Shown here: positions 53,409-62,360 of the stretch, in pieces
Layout of the letters: the number at the start of each line of letters is the position of its first letter
Numbering within the stretch: the stretch's first letter is position 1
Assembly (NCBI GenBank): GCA_034670065.1
Contig: JAXMOG010000004.1
Span: forward strand, 267,106 to 331,105
DNA length: 64,000 nucleotides
Reading direction: 5' to 3'
Source of the DNA: Mesobacterium_A sp034670065
GTDB taxonomy: Bacteria; Pseudomonadota; Alphaproteobacteria; Rhodobacterales; Rhodobacteraceae
Notes under the pieces: model-generated
Seen by the model: only the letters and a program-made list of their open reading frames with translations
What the model was told of the DNA's origin: nothing
The model's database searches: none
Translations under genes and position numbers: made by a program

Positions 53409-54164
53409 ATGCCAGACTTCGCAAACTATCCCAGCCTGAACGGCAAATCGGTTTTTATCACCGGCGGCGCATCCGGGATCGGCGCGGAAATCGTCAAGGC
53501 CTTTGCCCAACAAGGGGCAAAGGTTGGCTTTGTCGATTTTGACGAAGACAGTGCCAATGCGCTGGTTGCAGCCACCGAAGGCAACGTTGCATTTGAACCT
53601 TGCGATCTGCGCGATATCGACTCTCTGCGCAGCGCATTTTCGGCGTTGGCTGAAAAGATTGGCCCGGCGGATGTGCTGGTGAACAATGCCGCGCGCGACG
53701 ATCGGCATGATTGGCGTGAAGTGACCCCCGAATACTGGGACGAACGGCAAAACACCAACCTGCGCCACATGTTCTTTGCGATTCAATCGGTGGCACCCGG
53801 AATGATCGAATCCGGTGGCGGTTCTATCATCAACATGAGCTCTAACAGCTGGTGGGAGGCCGTGGGCGGCATGCCCGCCTATGTCACGGCCAAAGGGGCT
53901 GTACACGGGCTGACACGGACCATGGCGCGCGATTTGGGCAATCACCGCATCCGCGTGAATACTGTGGTTCCGGGATGGATTATGACAGAGCGGCAAAAAG
54001 AGCTTTGGGTGACCCCGGAATCGATTGCCAAGCATCAGGACAGGCAATGCCTGCCCGATTTGATAGAGCCGGTTTACCTGGCTCGGATGGTGCTGTTTTT
54101 GGCGTCTGACGATGCGGCGATGTGCTCTGCCAACAACTACATGGTTGAGGGTGGTTCAATCTGA
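53409..54164 (+). CDS. Short-chain dehydrogenase/reductase
   Basis: 251 residues. TGGASGIGAEIVKAFAQQ cofactor loop, VNNAARDD (modified NNAG), catalytic Tyr-x3-Lys in YVTAKGAVHGLT, preceded by MSSNSWWEAVGG. Related to sugar dehydrogenases of the L-fucose/D-arabinose type. Last gene of the idnD-like operon; followed by a bidirectional terminator. Confidence 0.9.
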   Translation: MPDFANYPSLNGKSVFITGGASGIGAEIVKAFAQQGAKVGFVDFDEDSANALVAATEGNVAFEPCDLRDIDSLRSAFSALAEKIGPADVLVNNAARDDRHDWREVTPEYWDERQNTNLRHMFFAIQSVAPGMIESGGGSIINMSSNSWWEAVGGMPAYVTAKGAVHGLTRTMARDLGNHRIRVNTVVPGWIMTERQKELWVTPESIAKHQDRQCLPDLIEPVYLARMVLFLASDDAAMCSANNYMVEGGSI

Positions 54165-54186
54165 ACCCGATCACAGCTTTCAAACA

Positions 54187-54219
54187 AAAACAGCGGCTGG
54201 AAATTCCAGCCGCTGTTTT
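54187..54219. terminator. Strong bidirectional terminator
   Basis: AAAACAGCGGCTGG (54187-54200), loop AAATT, CCAGCCGCTGTTTT (54206-54219); A-tract and T-tract on the two sides make it active in both directions, between convergent genes. Confidence 0.92.
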
Positions 54220-54240
54220 CATTTTACACTGTATTTTCGG

Positions 54241-55188
54241 TTAGTTGACCGGTGTCAGCAGGTCACGTCCTTCGATGAACGCGCTCAGGTTTGCCAATTG
54301 CAGCTCTGCCATGGCACGGCGCGTTTCAACGCTGCCCGACCCCTGATGCGGTTGCAAAACAACGTTGTCCAGCTTGGTGAAGCGCGGATCAATGTTTGGC
54401 TCGTTCAGGAAAACATCCAACCCGGCTCCGGCAATCTGCCCTTGTTCCAGGGCTTCCAGCAACGCGCCTTCATCCACTGTCGTTCCGCGTGAGATGTTGA
54501 TCACAATCCCCCGTGGCCCCAGCGCAGCAATCGCTTCGCGCGTCACATAGCCTTGTGTGGCCGGGCCACCGACCAAGGCGATGACCATGAAGTCCACCGC
54601 ATCCGCCAGCGACACGACGTCTTCGTGATAGGTCCAGCCAGGCGTCTCTTTTTCCGACCGTGCGTGGTAGTGAATATCCATCTTGAACGCGGCCAAACGA
54701 TCCGCGATTTCGCGCCCGATCCGACCCAGACCAACGATACCCACCGTGTTGCCTGACATTTTGCGATTCAGCGGAATTTCACCCTGCTTTCCCCAAGCGC
54801 CAGAGCGTACATGTGCGTCCCCCAGCACCATGGTGCGGCAATGGGCTATCAACATTCCGACAGCCAAATCGGCCACATCGTCGTTCAGAACATCGGGTGT
54901 GTTGGTGACTTTCACGCCTTGCGCGCTGGCGGCCACAACGTCAATCGCGTCATACCCGACACCATAGTTGGCAATCACGCCCAGCGCAGGAAACAGCGCC
55001 ATTTCGGCCGCGCCGAATGGTTTGTGCCCCTTGAACGCGATGGCTTTGATGCCTGCCCGCGCAGCTTCATCCAACCCGGCCATATCTTCTGGGGAGTCGA
55101 TGAAAATGCTGTCATGGGCGTTGCGCAAACGCGCGCGCTCTTCTTCAGTGAAGTTCGCGCCGCAGATCAACAATGCTGTATCACTCAT
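54241..55188 (-). CDS. D-2-hydroxyacid dehydrogenase (hydroxypyruvate/glyoxylate reductase-like)
   Basis: 315 residues from ATG 55188; the frame extends 34 codons into the aminotransferase gene, rejected. Cofactor motif VGIVGLGRIGREIADRLA; catalytic Arg in NISRGTTVDE, Glu in DVFLNEPNID, His in QPHQGSGS. Lies 14 nt after the aminotransferase stop: a pair that could convert an amino acid or keto acid to a 2-hydroxy acid, controlled by operator 56421-56448. Confidence 0.9.
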   Translation of the reverse strand: MSDTALLICGANFTEEERARLRNAHDSIFIDSPEDMAGLDEAARAGIKAIAFKGHKPFGAAEMALFPALGVIANYGVGYDAIDVVAASAQGVKVTNTPDVLNDDVADLAVGMLIAHCRTMVLGDAHVRSGAWGKQGEIPLNRKMSGNTVGIVGLGRIGREIADRLAAFKMDIHYHARSEKETPGWTYHEDVVSLADAVDFMVIALVGGPATQGYVTREAIAALGPRGIVINISRGTTVDEGALLEALEQGQIAGAGLDVFLNEPNIDPRFTKLDNVVLQPHQGSGSVETRRAMAELQLANLSAFIEGRDLLTPVN

Positions 55189-55202
55189 GGAAAACCCTTT
55201 TC

Positions 55203-56372
55203 TTACAGAAGCTTGCGGATGCGCGACAGCGCTTCCAAAATGTTTTCGGTGGAATTGGCATAGGAAAAGCGCAAGTAGCCTTCTCCCCATGCGCCAAACG
55301 ACGTGCCCGCAACCGTGGCCACACCGGCCTCTTCCAGGAACCGATCTTGCGCTTCTTTCGCGTCCAGCCCGGTGCCGGAAATATTGGGAAAAGCGTAAAA
55401 CGCACCCGCCGCGTCGGCGCAGCGCACGCCCGGCAAAGCATTCAACTCTCGGACAATAACCTGACGCCGTTCATCGAACTGGCGCACCATTTCATAGACA
55501 GCGTCTTGCGGCCCTTCCAACGCTGCGATCCCGGCAAACTGCGTGGCCGCGTTCACACAGGAATGGTCGTTGATGCAAAGGCGCGTCACGTGATCAACCA
55601 AAGCATCGGGCCAAACCGCATAGCCCAGCCGCCAGCCTGTCATGGCATAGGTCTTGGACCAGCCGTCCAACATGATCAGACGATCGCGTATCTCGGGATA
55701 TTGCAGCAACGAAACATGCTCCCGACCGCCGTACAACATGTTCGAATAGATCTCATCCGACATCAGACAAACATGCGGATGTGCTTCTAACCCTTTGACC
55801 AGCTTGTCGATCTCTTCGCGCGGCGTCACCCCACCTGTTGGGTTCGCTGGCGAATTGATAATGATCAGACGGGTTTTTTCCGTGATCTGGCCCAGCAATT
55901 CATCTGCTGAAAACGCAAAGCCGTTTTCTTCTTTCAGCGCGATGGGCACTGGCGTTGCCCCGCTGTAACGGATCACCGATTCATAGATCGGAAAACCGGG
56001 GTTGGGATACATGATCTCGGTTCCCGGTTCGCCAAACATCAAGATGGCGAAAAACATCGTGGGTTTGCCACCCGGCACAACAACCACATTGTCCGGGTTC
56101 ACTTCAACCGAATGGCGCCGGTTCAGATCAGCGGCGACGGCCTCACGCAATGCAGGCAACCCGTTTGCCGGCGTATAACCATGATGCCCGTCGCGCAGCG
56201 CTTTGATCCCGGCCTCGACAATATGTTCCGGCGTTTGGAAATCAGGCTGGCCGATCCCAAGGTTGATAATGTCCTTGCCCTGCGCTGCCAGTTTTTGTGC
56301 ATGCGCCAGAACAACAAAAGCGGATTCCGTTCCAAGCCGCGAAAGACTTTTGGCGGTGATCAATTCGGACAT
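55203..56372 (-). CDS. Class I/II pyridoxal-phosphate aminotransferase (aspartate aminotransferase-like)
   Basis: 389 residues. N-terminal NLGIGQPDFQTPEHI, SPANPTGG, and the cofactor-binding Lys240 in GWSKTYAMTGWRLGY. Lacks obvious clues to substrate; similar enzymes act on aspartate, alanine or serine/glyoxylate. Start ATG 56372, 49 nt downstream of the 28-bp operator palindrome. Confidence 0.92.
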   Translation of the reverse strand: MSELITAKSLSRLGTESAFVVLAHAQKLAAQGKDIINLGIGQPDFQTPEHIVEAGIKALRDGHHGYTPANGLPALREAVAADLNRRHSVEVNPDNVVVVPGGKPTMFFAILMFGEPGTEIMYPNPGFPIYESVIRYSGATPVPIALKEENGFAFSADELLGQITEKTRLIIINSPANPTGGVTPREEIDKLVKGLEAHPHVCLMSDEIYSNMLYGGREHVSLLQYPEIRDRLIMLDGWSKTYAMTGWRLGYAVWPDALVDHVTRLCINDHSCVNAATQFAGIAALEGPQDAVYEMVRQFDERRQVIVRELNALPGVRCADAAGAFYAFPNISGTGLDAKEAQDRFLEEAGVATVAGTSFGAWGEGYLRFSYANSTENILEALSRIRKLL

Positions 56373-56420
56373 GGCGTTTTCCTCCCTACACCCACGCGAA
56401 ACGGCGTTGATGCCACTGCT

Positions 56421-56448
56421 CGTCAGATTTGGTATACCAAATCTGACG
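56421..56448. promoter_or_regulatory. GntR/FCD operator, site 5 (perfect 28-bp palindrome)
   Basis: Arms CGTCAGATTTGGTA (56421-56434) and TACCAAATCTGACG (56435-56448) are exact complements, and the core matches the other operators. It lies between the otnI stop (56482) and the aminotransferase start (56372) on the minus strand, so it can also fold as an RNA hairpin behind otnI. Confidence 0.8.
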
Positions 56449-56481
56449 GCGAGTTAAAGCACCGGATTGCCTATGATGTGA

Positions 56482-57243
56482 TTATCGATAGTTGTGCATC
56501 CAACCCAGCGTGGAATCGGTGTCACCTTGGGGTTTGTATTCTGCCCCCAGTGCCGTTTCCCAACCCAACGAACCCACAAGATCAAAGATGTGGTGATAGT
56601 TCACCTCACCATGATCAGGCGCTCCGCGATCCGGGACCGATGCAAACTGAATATGGCCGATCACAGGCAACAGCGACTGCAAGCGATGGCTCAGATCACC
56701 TTCCATCAATTGCACATGGTAACAATCAAACATCAGTCGCAGGTTTGGGGCACCGACCGCCTCGATGATCACACTGGCCTGTTCTGTGGTAGTCAGGAAA
56801 TAGCCAGGCGCATCATAGCTGTTCAGCGGTTCAATCAGAATGGTGATACCAAGCGGTTCAGCTTGCTGACACGCATAGCGCAGGTTCTGAACAAAGGTAT
56901 CCTGCGCCAAATCCCCCGTCGCGAAACCTGCCATCACATGAACATTGGCCGTCCCGATCTGCCGCGCGTAATCCAATGCCTCATCAATGGCGGCGCGGGC
57001 CTCGGCTTCGCGCCCCGTCAAAGCCGCCAAGCCGTTTTCGCCGCCGCTCACATCGCCACGGCGGGTGTTCAACCCAAGCATGGTTAGCCCGGTTTCCGCC
57101 AATGCCGCTTTGACATCGGCAATCGGTTGATCATAAGGCCAATGACATTCCACCGCATCAAACCCGGCGGCCTTTGCCGCGCGGATCGCTTCGGCTAACG
57201 GCCTGTCATTCCACAAAAATCCAAGATTAGCTGAAAACTTCAT
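56482..57243 (-). CDS. otnI: 2-oxo-tetronate isomerase (hydroxypyruvate isomerase family)
   Basis: 253 residues from ATG 57243 (ATGA overlap with otnC). TIM-barrel of the xylose-isomerase-like group: FSANLGFLWNDRPLAEAI, ILIEPLNSYDAPGYFL (metal Glu), MFDCYHVQLMEGDL (metal Asp/His) and GAEYKPQGDTDSTLGW. Converts 2-oxo-tetronate to 3-oxo-tetronate, feeding OtnK. Last gene of the ltnD-otnK-otnC-otnI operon. Confidence 0.88.
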   Translation of the reverse strand: MKFSANLGFLWNDRPLAEAIRAAKAAGFDAVECHWPYDQPIADVKAALAETGLTMLGLNTRRGDVSGGENGLAALTGREAEARAAIDEALDYARQIGTANVHVMAGFATGDLAQDTFVQNLRYACQQAEPLGITILIEPLNSYDAPGYFLTTTEQASVIIEAVGAPNLRLMFDCYHVQLMEGDLSHRLQSLLPVIGHIQFASVPDRGAPDHGEVNYHHIFDLVGSLGWETALGAEYKPQGDTDSTLGWMHNYR

Positions 57244-57890
57244 ACGTCCCACTCTATGTCGAATTTCGTTACCACATCGCGGACCTGCTCTTCACTCAAC
57301 GCGCGCGCGTCATAGCCACGCATCAAGATTGCCAACCGCGCCGTTTCTTCCAATTCCTCGACAGCATTGCTGGCGGCTTCCACGTCTTTGCCCGCAACCA
57401 CTGGCCCATGGTTGGCCAACATCACCGCTGTGCGCTTGCCCGCCAGCCCGCGCACTGCCTCACCCATGGCCGGATCGCCCGGCAGAAAGAACGGCAACAG
57501 CTTTACCTGTCCCAGCTTCATGATGGCATAGGGTGTCAACGCGGGCAGAAAATTGTCTTCATCGACATCCGGCATCAATGACCAAGCCACGGAATGGCAG
57601 GAATGCAGATGCACCACCGCGCCCGTTGCAGACCGCGTGTCGTAAAACGCACTGTGCAATGGCATTTCCTTGGTGGGCTTATCCCCCCCGATATGGCGAC
57701 CACTTGCATCGAAACGGCTTAACCGCCCCGGATCAAGCCGGCCAAAGCTGGAACCGGTGGGTGAAACCAACAAGCCACCATCCATGGTTCGTGCCGAAAT
57801 ATTGCCGGTGGAGCCATGCGTCAGCCCCCGATCAAACAACGACTTCGCCACCAAGCAAATCTGCTCGCGAAGTTGGCTTTCCTCACTCAT
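57240..57890 (-). CDS. otnC: 3-oxo-tetronate 4-phosphate decarboxylase (class II aldolase/adducin family)
   Basis: 216 residues. Zinc-binding class II aldolase features: SRFDASGRHIGGDKPTKEMP, VVHLHSCHSVAWSL (two metal His) and VMLANHGPVVAGKDVEAA (third His). Decarboxylates 3-oxo-tetronate 4-phosphate to dihydroxyacetone phosphate. Start overlaps the otnK stop by 4 nt; stop overlaps the otnI start. Confidence 0.88.
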   Translation of the reverse strand: MSEESQLREQICLVAKSLFDRGLTHGSTGNISARTMDGGLLVSPTGSSFGRLDPGRLSRFDASGRHIGGDKPTKEMPLHSAFYDTRSATGAVVHLHSCHSVAWSLMPDVDEDNFLPALTPYAIMKLGQVKLLPFFLPGDPAMGEAVRGLAGKRTAVMLANHGPVVAGKDVEAASNAVEELEETARLAILMRGYDARALSEEQVRDVVTKFDIEWDV

Positions 57891-59170
57891 GACGTCTCCA
57901 AACGTTCAAATGCGTCGCTGAAAAATCCTTCGGCACCGAAGTTGCCCGATTTCAATGCCAAGGCCACACGAACACCCCCGCTTTCACAGAACGTCCATGG
58001 CACACCCGGTGCGATTTCCGAACCAATGTCCAACCGTGTCACGCCCAAGGCTTGGGTCACAGCACCAGAGCTTTCACCGCCAGCCACAACGATCCGTCGT
58101 GCGCCCTGATCACGTGCCGCAACAGCCAAGACCGCCAGCGCCTGCTCAACCACCTGCCCGGCCTTTTCGGTGCCCAGTGTTTGCTGCGCTGCACGCACCG
58201 CATCAGGTTCCGCAGAGGCATAAATCAACGGCGCGGCATCCAAGGACTGCGACGCCAACCAAGTCAAGGCGGCATCAGGGCCGTCCTCAGCCAAAACGAG
58301 CGGATCCAACTGATAGCTGGGCGCCGTGGCCTTGTACTTCGCCACCTGCGCACGGGTCATGGCCGAACAACTGCCGGACAAGACGATCGCACCAGCGTCC
58401 AGCTGCGGGCGTACAGGCTTGTCTGCCGGGGTCTCCAGCGCACCATCCAGCTTCCACAATCCCGGCAACGGCATGGCCACCGCGCTGCCACCTGTCATCA
58501 GGGGCATGTCACGGCAGGCTTCGGCAATCACCATCAAATCGGCATCTGCCACCGCATCGACCACAACATGGGCAATGCCATCTTCGGCCAACTGATCCAG
58601 CGTGGCACGCAATGCACCGGCCCCTTTGGCCACAGTCAGCCGATCAGCCAACCCAACCGGCCGCGTGACCTGTGGTTCCAACAGCCGCATCAGGTTGGAA
58701 TCCCGCATCGGCGTCAACGGGTGATCCTTCATCGGGCTTTCGGACAAGGGCTGTTGCCCAACAAACAAATTGCCCATGAAGATCGACCGCCCATTTTCAG
58801 GGAAAGCCGGACAATAGATGGTTTGTGTGCAGCCCAAATCTTCCATCAGCGCCTCGGCGACAGGGCCAATATTACCCTGCGGCGTGGAATCGAAGGTCGA
58901 ACAGTATTTCCAGAAGAACCGCTCTGCCCCGGCCAGTTTCAGCCAAGCCAAAGCCGCACGACATTCTGCAACCGCCTCTGCCACAGGGGCCGTACGGCAC
59001 TTCAGGGCAATCACTTCAAAAGGTGCAGTGCCATCGGGTGAACTGGTGTCAGGCGGGCCGTCAGGCACGCCCATGCGCAAAGATACAGGAACACCGCTGC
59101 GAGCCAGCAACCCAGCCAAATCCGTCGCGCCGGTAAAATCATCGGCGATCGCGCCAAGCAAAGTTGCCAT
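57887..59170 (-). CDS. otnK: 3-oxo-tetronate kinase (DUF1537, four-carbon acid sugar kinase family)
   Basis: 427 residues. N-terminal GAIADDFTGATDLAGLLARS is the DUF1537 signature; the C-terminal nucleotide-binding domain has VVAGGESSGAVTQALGV. Phosphorylates 3-oxo-tetronate at O4 with ATP. Part of the tightly packed tetronate operon (4 nt from ltnD stop, 4-nt overlap with otnC). Confidence 0.92.
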   Translation of the reverse strand: MATLLGAIADDFTGATDLAGLLARSGVPVSLRMGVPDGPPDTSSPDGTAPFEVIALKCRTAPVAEAVAECRAALAWLKLAGAERFFWKYCSTFDSTPQGNIGPVAEALMEDLGCTQTIYCPAFPENGRSIFMGNLFVGQQPLSESPMKDHPLTPMRDSNLMRLLEPQVTRPVGLADRLTVAKGAGALRATLDQLAEDGIAHVVVDAVADADLMVIAEACRDMPLMTGGSAVAMPLPGLWKLDGALETPADKPVRPQLDAGAIVLSGSCSAMTRAQVAKYKATAPSYQLDPLVLAEDGPDAALTWLASQSLDAAPLIYASAEPDAVRAAQQTLGTEKAGQVVEQALAVLAVAARDQGARRIVVAGGESSGAVTQALGVTRLDIGSEIAPGVPWTFCESGGVRVALALKSGNFGAEGFFSDAFERLETS

Positions 59171-59174
59171 AGAC

Positions 59175-60077
59175 CTATTCCTCTCCCGGCAAGGTCAGAC
59201 CAACGTTGCGGGCATAGACCTTGGCCACAGCAGCGTCATCCTCGCTCCCCATCCCCATGCCAGAGGCCGCCAGAAACTGCTGTAGCGCTGTCGCCACCAA
59301 GGGCGCACTGAATTTCGCGCTACGGGCAATGTCGGATACAATGCCAAGATCCTTCAACCAGATGTCGACCGCGCTGGTTGGGGTGTAGTCCCCTTCCACC
59401 ACATGCGGACCGCGGTTTTCCAAAATCCAGCTTGTCCCGGCACATTTCGGGATAACATCCATAAACTGTTCCGGCGTCACGCCTTGCGTCATGCCAAAGG
59501 TCATCGCTTCGCCCATTGCGGCCAGCTGAACGCCGACCAACAGCTGGTTCACGGCTTTCATGGCGGAACCGGAGCCTGCGGCATCGCCCAATTCGAACAC
59601 CTCGGCCGACATCGCATCCAGAACCGGCCGTGCCTTGGCAAAGGCTTCTGGCGCGCCAGAGGCCATAACCGACAAAGTCCCGGCATTGGCCCGGACCTGC
59701 CCCCCGGAAATCGGTGAGTCCAGATACAGAAGACCTTCCTCAGCACAACGCGCTTCCATCCGTCTGGCGAACTCTGGTGCCACGGTCGCGCAAACTTGCA
59801 CCACAGCACCTTTTGGCAGGTGCGCAGCGATGCCAGCAGGACCAAACAAAACCGCCTCGGTTTGAGCAGCATTCACTACAACGATGGTGGCCACATCAAT
59901 CTTGGCATAATCCTCAACGCGCTCAATCACGCCGCCCCCATCCGCGCGAAATCGTTCGCAATTGGCTTGGTTCACGTCAGCGCCAAAGGTCGGAACACCT
60001 GCGCGCAGCAACGAACCAGCTACGCCATACCCCATGGACCCAAGGCCGATAACGGCCGCTGTGACTGTCTGTGTCAT
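59175..60077 (-). CDS. ltnD: L-threonate dehydrogenase (beta-hydroxyacid dehydrogenase family)
   Basis: 300 residues from ATG 60077, with GAGGGA upstream; the longer frame to 60188 lacks a ribosome site. Cofactor motif VIGLGSMGYGVAGSLL, substrate loop DSPISGGQVRANAG, catalytic Lys in GSGSAMKAVNQLLVG. Oxidises L-threonate at C2 to 2-oxo-tetronate, entering the OtnI-OtnK-OtnC route. Neighbouring genes make this assignment more likely than tartronate semialdehyde reductase. Confidence 0.87.
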   Translation of the reverse strand: MTQTVTAAVIGLGSMGYGVAGSLLRAGVPTFGADVNQANCERFRADGGGVIERVEDYAKIDVATIVVVNAAQTEAVLFGPAGIAAHLPKGAVVQVCATVAPEFARRMEARCAEEGLLYLDSPISGGQVRANAGTLSVMASGAPEAFAKARPVLDAMSAEVFELGDAAGSGSAMKAVNQLLVGVQLAAMGEAMTFGMTQGVTPEQFMDVIPKCAGTSWILENRGPHVVEGDYTPTSAVDIWLKDLGIVSDIARSAKFSAPLVATALQQFLAASGMGMGSEDDAAVAKVYARNVGLTLPGEE

Positions 60078-60235
60078 ATATCCCTCCCGGAAAACACTTT
60101 TGATACGCAAGAACCTGTTACCGCTATCATCATCGAAAGCGGGGGCAGAACGCAAGTCGATGCTTACGCCCTTTAACGTCAACTTCAATTCGCGACTGTA
60201 TAGCGGTCAGCTGCCCAGTGCGCCCGATCAGTCGT

Positions 60236-61639
60236 TCACCCCGCCAACGAAGGAAGCCACAAAACAATCGCAGGAAAGGCAACAAGCAGTGCAATGGTGA
60301 CGCCATCCGCTATGAAAAACGGTGTGACCCCACGAAACACATCCTGCACGCTCAGGTCTTCACGAACCCCGGCCACCACAAAACAGTTCAGACCGATTGG
60401 CGGGGTGATCAAACAGAACTCTGCCATTTTGACCACCAAGATACCAAACCAGATGGCGCACATTGGGCCGCTCATCCCAAACGCACTGTCAGCGGCGGAA
60501 ACAAACTCCCCCCCATTCAGCGCCATGACGGCAGGATAAACCACCGGCAACGTCAGCAGCAGCATCCCGATGGCGTCCATGAACATGCCCAGCACGGCAT
60601 AGGCCAGCAGGATGCAAATCAAAATCACCATCGGCGAATAATGCAGTGACGTCAGCCAATCCGAGAAGGCACTGGGCAAATCGGCAAAGCCCAAGAAGCG
60701 CACATAGATCAGCACGCCCCAAATGATCGAAAAGATCATGGCCGACAGCTTGGCCGTCTCGACCAAAGCGTCTTTAAGCTCATGCCATTTGATGCCGTGC
60801 AGCAATGCCATCAAGAAAACAATGAAGGCCCCAATTGCGCCGCCCTCTGTCGGCGTGCCCCAAGCATCGCCCCCAAAGGGGTTGTAAACAAAGAAGATAA
60901 TGATCACGACAACGGCGACAATCGGCAAGGCAGGCGGCAAGCTGGCAAAGCGTTGCCGCCAAGTGAACCCACGTACAGGCGGGCCGATACGGTTAAAGGC
61001 AACGGCCAAACCAATGATGATCAACGCGTAAACGATCGCCGAAAACACCCCAGGCAGGAACCCGGCCAACAACAGCTTGCCCACATCCTGCTCAACGATA
61101 ATCGCATAAATCACCAAAATGGCGGAGGGTGGGATCAGACTGGCCAGCGTACCGCCTGCGGCCACAACCCCTGCGGCGAACCGTTTGTCATAGCCAGCCG
61201 CCAGCATTTCCGGAATCGCGATACGGGCAAAGACCGCCGCTGTCGCCACCGAAGCGCCGGACACGGCCGCGAAACCGGCCGTTGCAAATACGGTCGATAC
61301 AGCCAACCCGCCGGGCACCCAAGCGATCCATCGCTTGGCCGCTTCAAACAGCGCGCGGGTCAGACCGGCATAATAGGCCAGATACCCGATCAGAATGAAA
61401 GTTGGGATCAGGCTCAGCGCCTGACTGGCTACCTTGCCGTGAGGCACCTGCCCAGCGGTTTTGACAGCCACCGTCAAAGCCCAGCCAAATTGTTCCGGGT
61501 CGTAGCCCTTCTTGGCCCAGAAAATCCAAATCAAACCGATCAGGCCAGTCAGGGCAGCGGCAAAAGCCACACGCATCCCCAGCACAACCATGACCAGCAT
61601 TCCAGCAGTGACCCATAGGCCTATTTCAATGGGATCCAT
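60236..61639 (-). CDS. dctM: TRAP transporter large permease (DctM family)
   Basis: 467 residues from ATG 61639; a GTG at 61645 overlaps the dctQ stop and is an alternative. About twelve hydrophobic segments; GTLASLIPPSAILVIYAI and FMDAIGMLLLTLPVVYP are family motifs. With dctP/dctQ it forms the second TRAP importer, on the same strand directly upstream of ltnD-otnKCI, so tetronates are the likely cargo. Confidence 0.92.
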   Translation of the reverse strand: MDPIEIGLWVTAGMLVMVVLGMRVAFAAALTGLIGLIWIFWAKKGYDPEQFGWALTVAVKTAGQVPHGKVASQALSLIPTFILIGYLAYYAGLTRALFEAAKRWIAWVPGGLAVSTVFATAGFAAVSGASVATAAVFARIAIPEMLAAGYDKRFAAGVVAAGGTLASLIPPSAILVIYAIIVEQDVGKLLLAGFLPGVFSAIVYALIIIGLAVAFNRIGPPVRGFTWRQRFASLPPALPIVAVVVIIIFFVYNPFGGDAWGTPTEGGAIGAFIVFLMALLHGIKWHELKDALVETAKLSAMIFSIIWGVLIYVRFLGFADLPSAFSDWLTSLHYSPMVILICILLAYAVLGMFMDAIGMLLLTLPVVYPAVMALNGGEFVSAADSAFGMSGPMCAIWFGILVVKMAEFCLITPPIGLNCFVVAGVREDLSVQDVFRGVTPFFIADGVTIALLVAFPAIVLWLPSLAG

Positions 61640-61641
61640 GT

Positions 61642-62271
61642 TCACTCTCTGCCTTCGATCTGGCCGGCCTCAGCGGCGGCTTGATCCGCAGCACTTTGTA
61701 TCAATGGAACAGCAACCGGGTCTGTCAGCCCTAAGACAAATGCGCGACCGAACCCCCAAAGCTGCAAAGTGACCCGCATGCACAAAACCGAAAACGCGAT
61801 AGGCGCCAACAGCTTGGCAGGCCAAAGCGGGATACTGATATCGATCGAACTGTCGCGGCTCCACATAGGTTTGGTCATATCAAAACTGCGGTCGAAATGC
61901 GCCCAGGTTCCCCAGACAAGCAGCACCATCAGAATAAGAACAAGCAAAGTGGTGACCATCTCAAACAGCCATAATGGCCGCCCGCGCAACTGCCCCACCA
62001 GAATATCCATCCGTATGTGCCCACCTTCGCGCTGAACATAGGACACCCCCATGAACGCGATCAGCGGCATGGCCTGTTCGATCCAGTCGACATATCCCGG
62101 AAGTGGTTCGTTGAACCCGTTTCTGCCTGTCACCGAAACAACGGCCAGCATCATCAGGCCAAAAACAGCCAAACCCGAAATCAGGGCCATGACCTTTTCC
62201 AGTTTGACCAGCGAACGATCCAGCTTGCTTAGCAAACTGCTGTCGGCAAGCACGGTTGAAGAAGAAGACAT
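61642..62271 (-). CDS. dctQ: TRAP transporter small permease (DctQ family)
   Basis: 209 residues, four hydrophobic helices; MLAVVSVTGRNGFNEPLPGYVDW carries (in parts) the DctQ motif and GHIRMDILVGQL the conserved loop. Starts ATG 62271, 90 nt after dctP with a hairpin between. Confidence 0.88.
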   Translation of the reverse strand: MSSSSTVLADSSLLSKLDRSLVKLEKVMALISGLAVFGLMMLAVVSVTGRNGFNEPLPGYVDWIEQAMPLIAFMGVSYVQREGGHIRMDILVGQLRGRPLWLFEMVTTLLVLILMVLLVWGTWAHFDRSFDMTKPMWSRDSSIDISIPLWPAKLLAPIAFSVLCMRVTLQLWGFGRAFVLGLTDPVAVPLIQSAADQAAAEAGQIEGRE

Positions 62272-62315
62272 ATAGCCCCCCTTACCAGCGTTTCGGAATT
62301 GTCTTGCTTGCTCAT

Positions 62316-62343
62316 CGGATCGGCAGGTTTTACTGCCGATCCG
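62316..62343 (-). terminator. Hairpin between dctP and dctQ of the second TRAP operon
   Basis: CGGATCGGCAG (62316-62326) and CTGCCGATCCG (62333-62343) form an 11-bp stem, 17 nt after the dctP stop. In the transcribed direction no U-tract follows, so stabilisation of the dctP mRNA end is more likely than termination. Confidence 0.65.
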
Positions 62344-62360
62344 AATTTTTCAAACGCAGA

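Noticed and set aside
58052..59041. 329-codon plus-strand frame opposite otnK.
   Set aside because: Antisense of a clear DUF1537 protein, no recognisable features.
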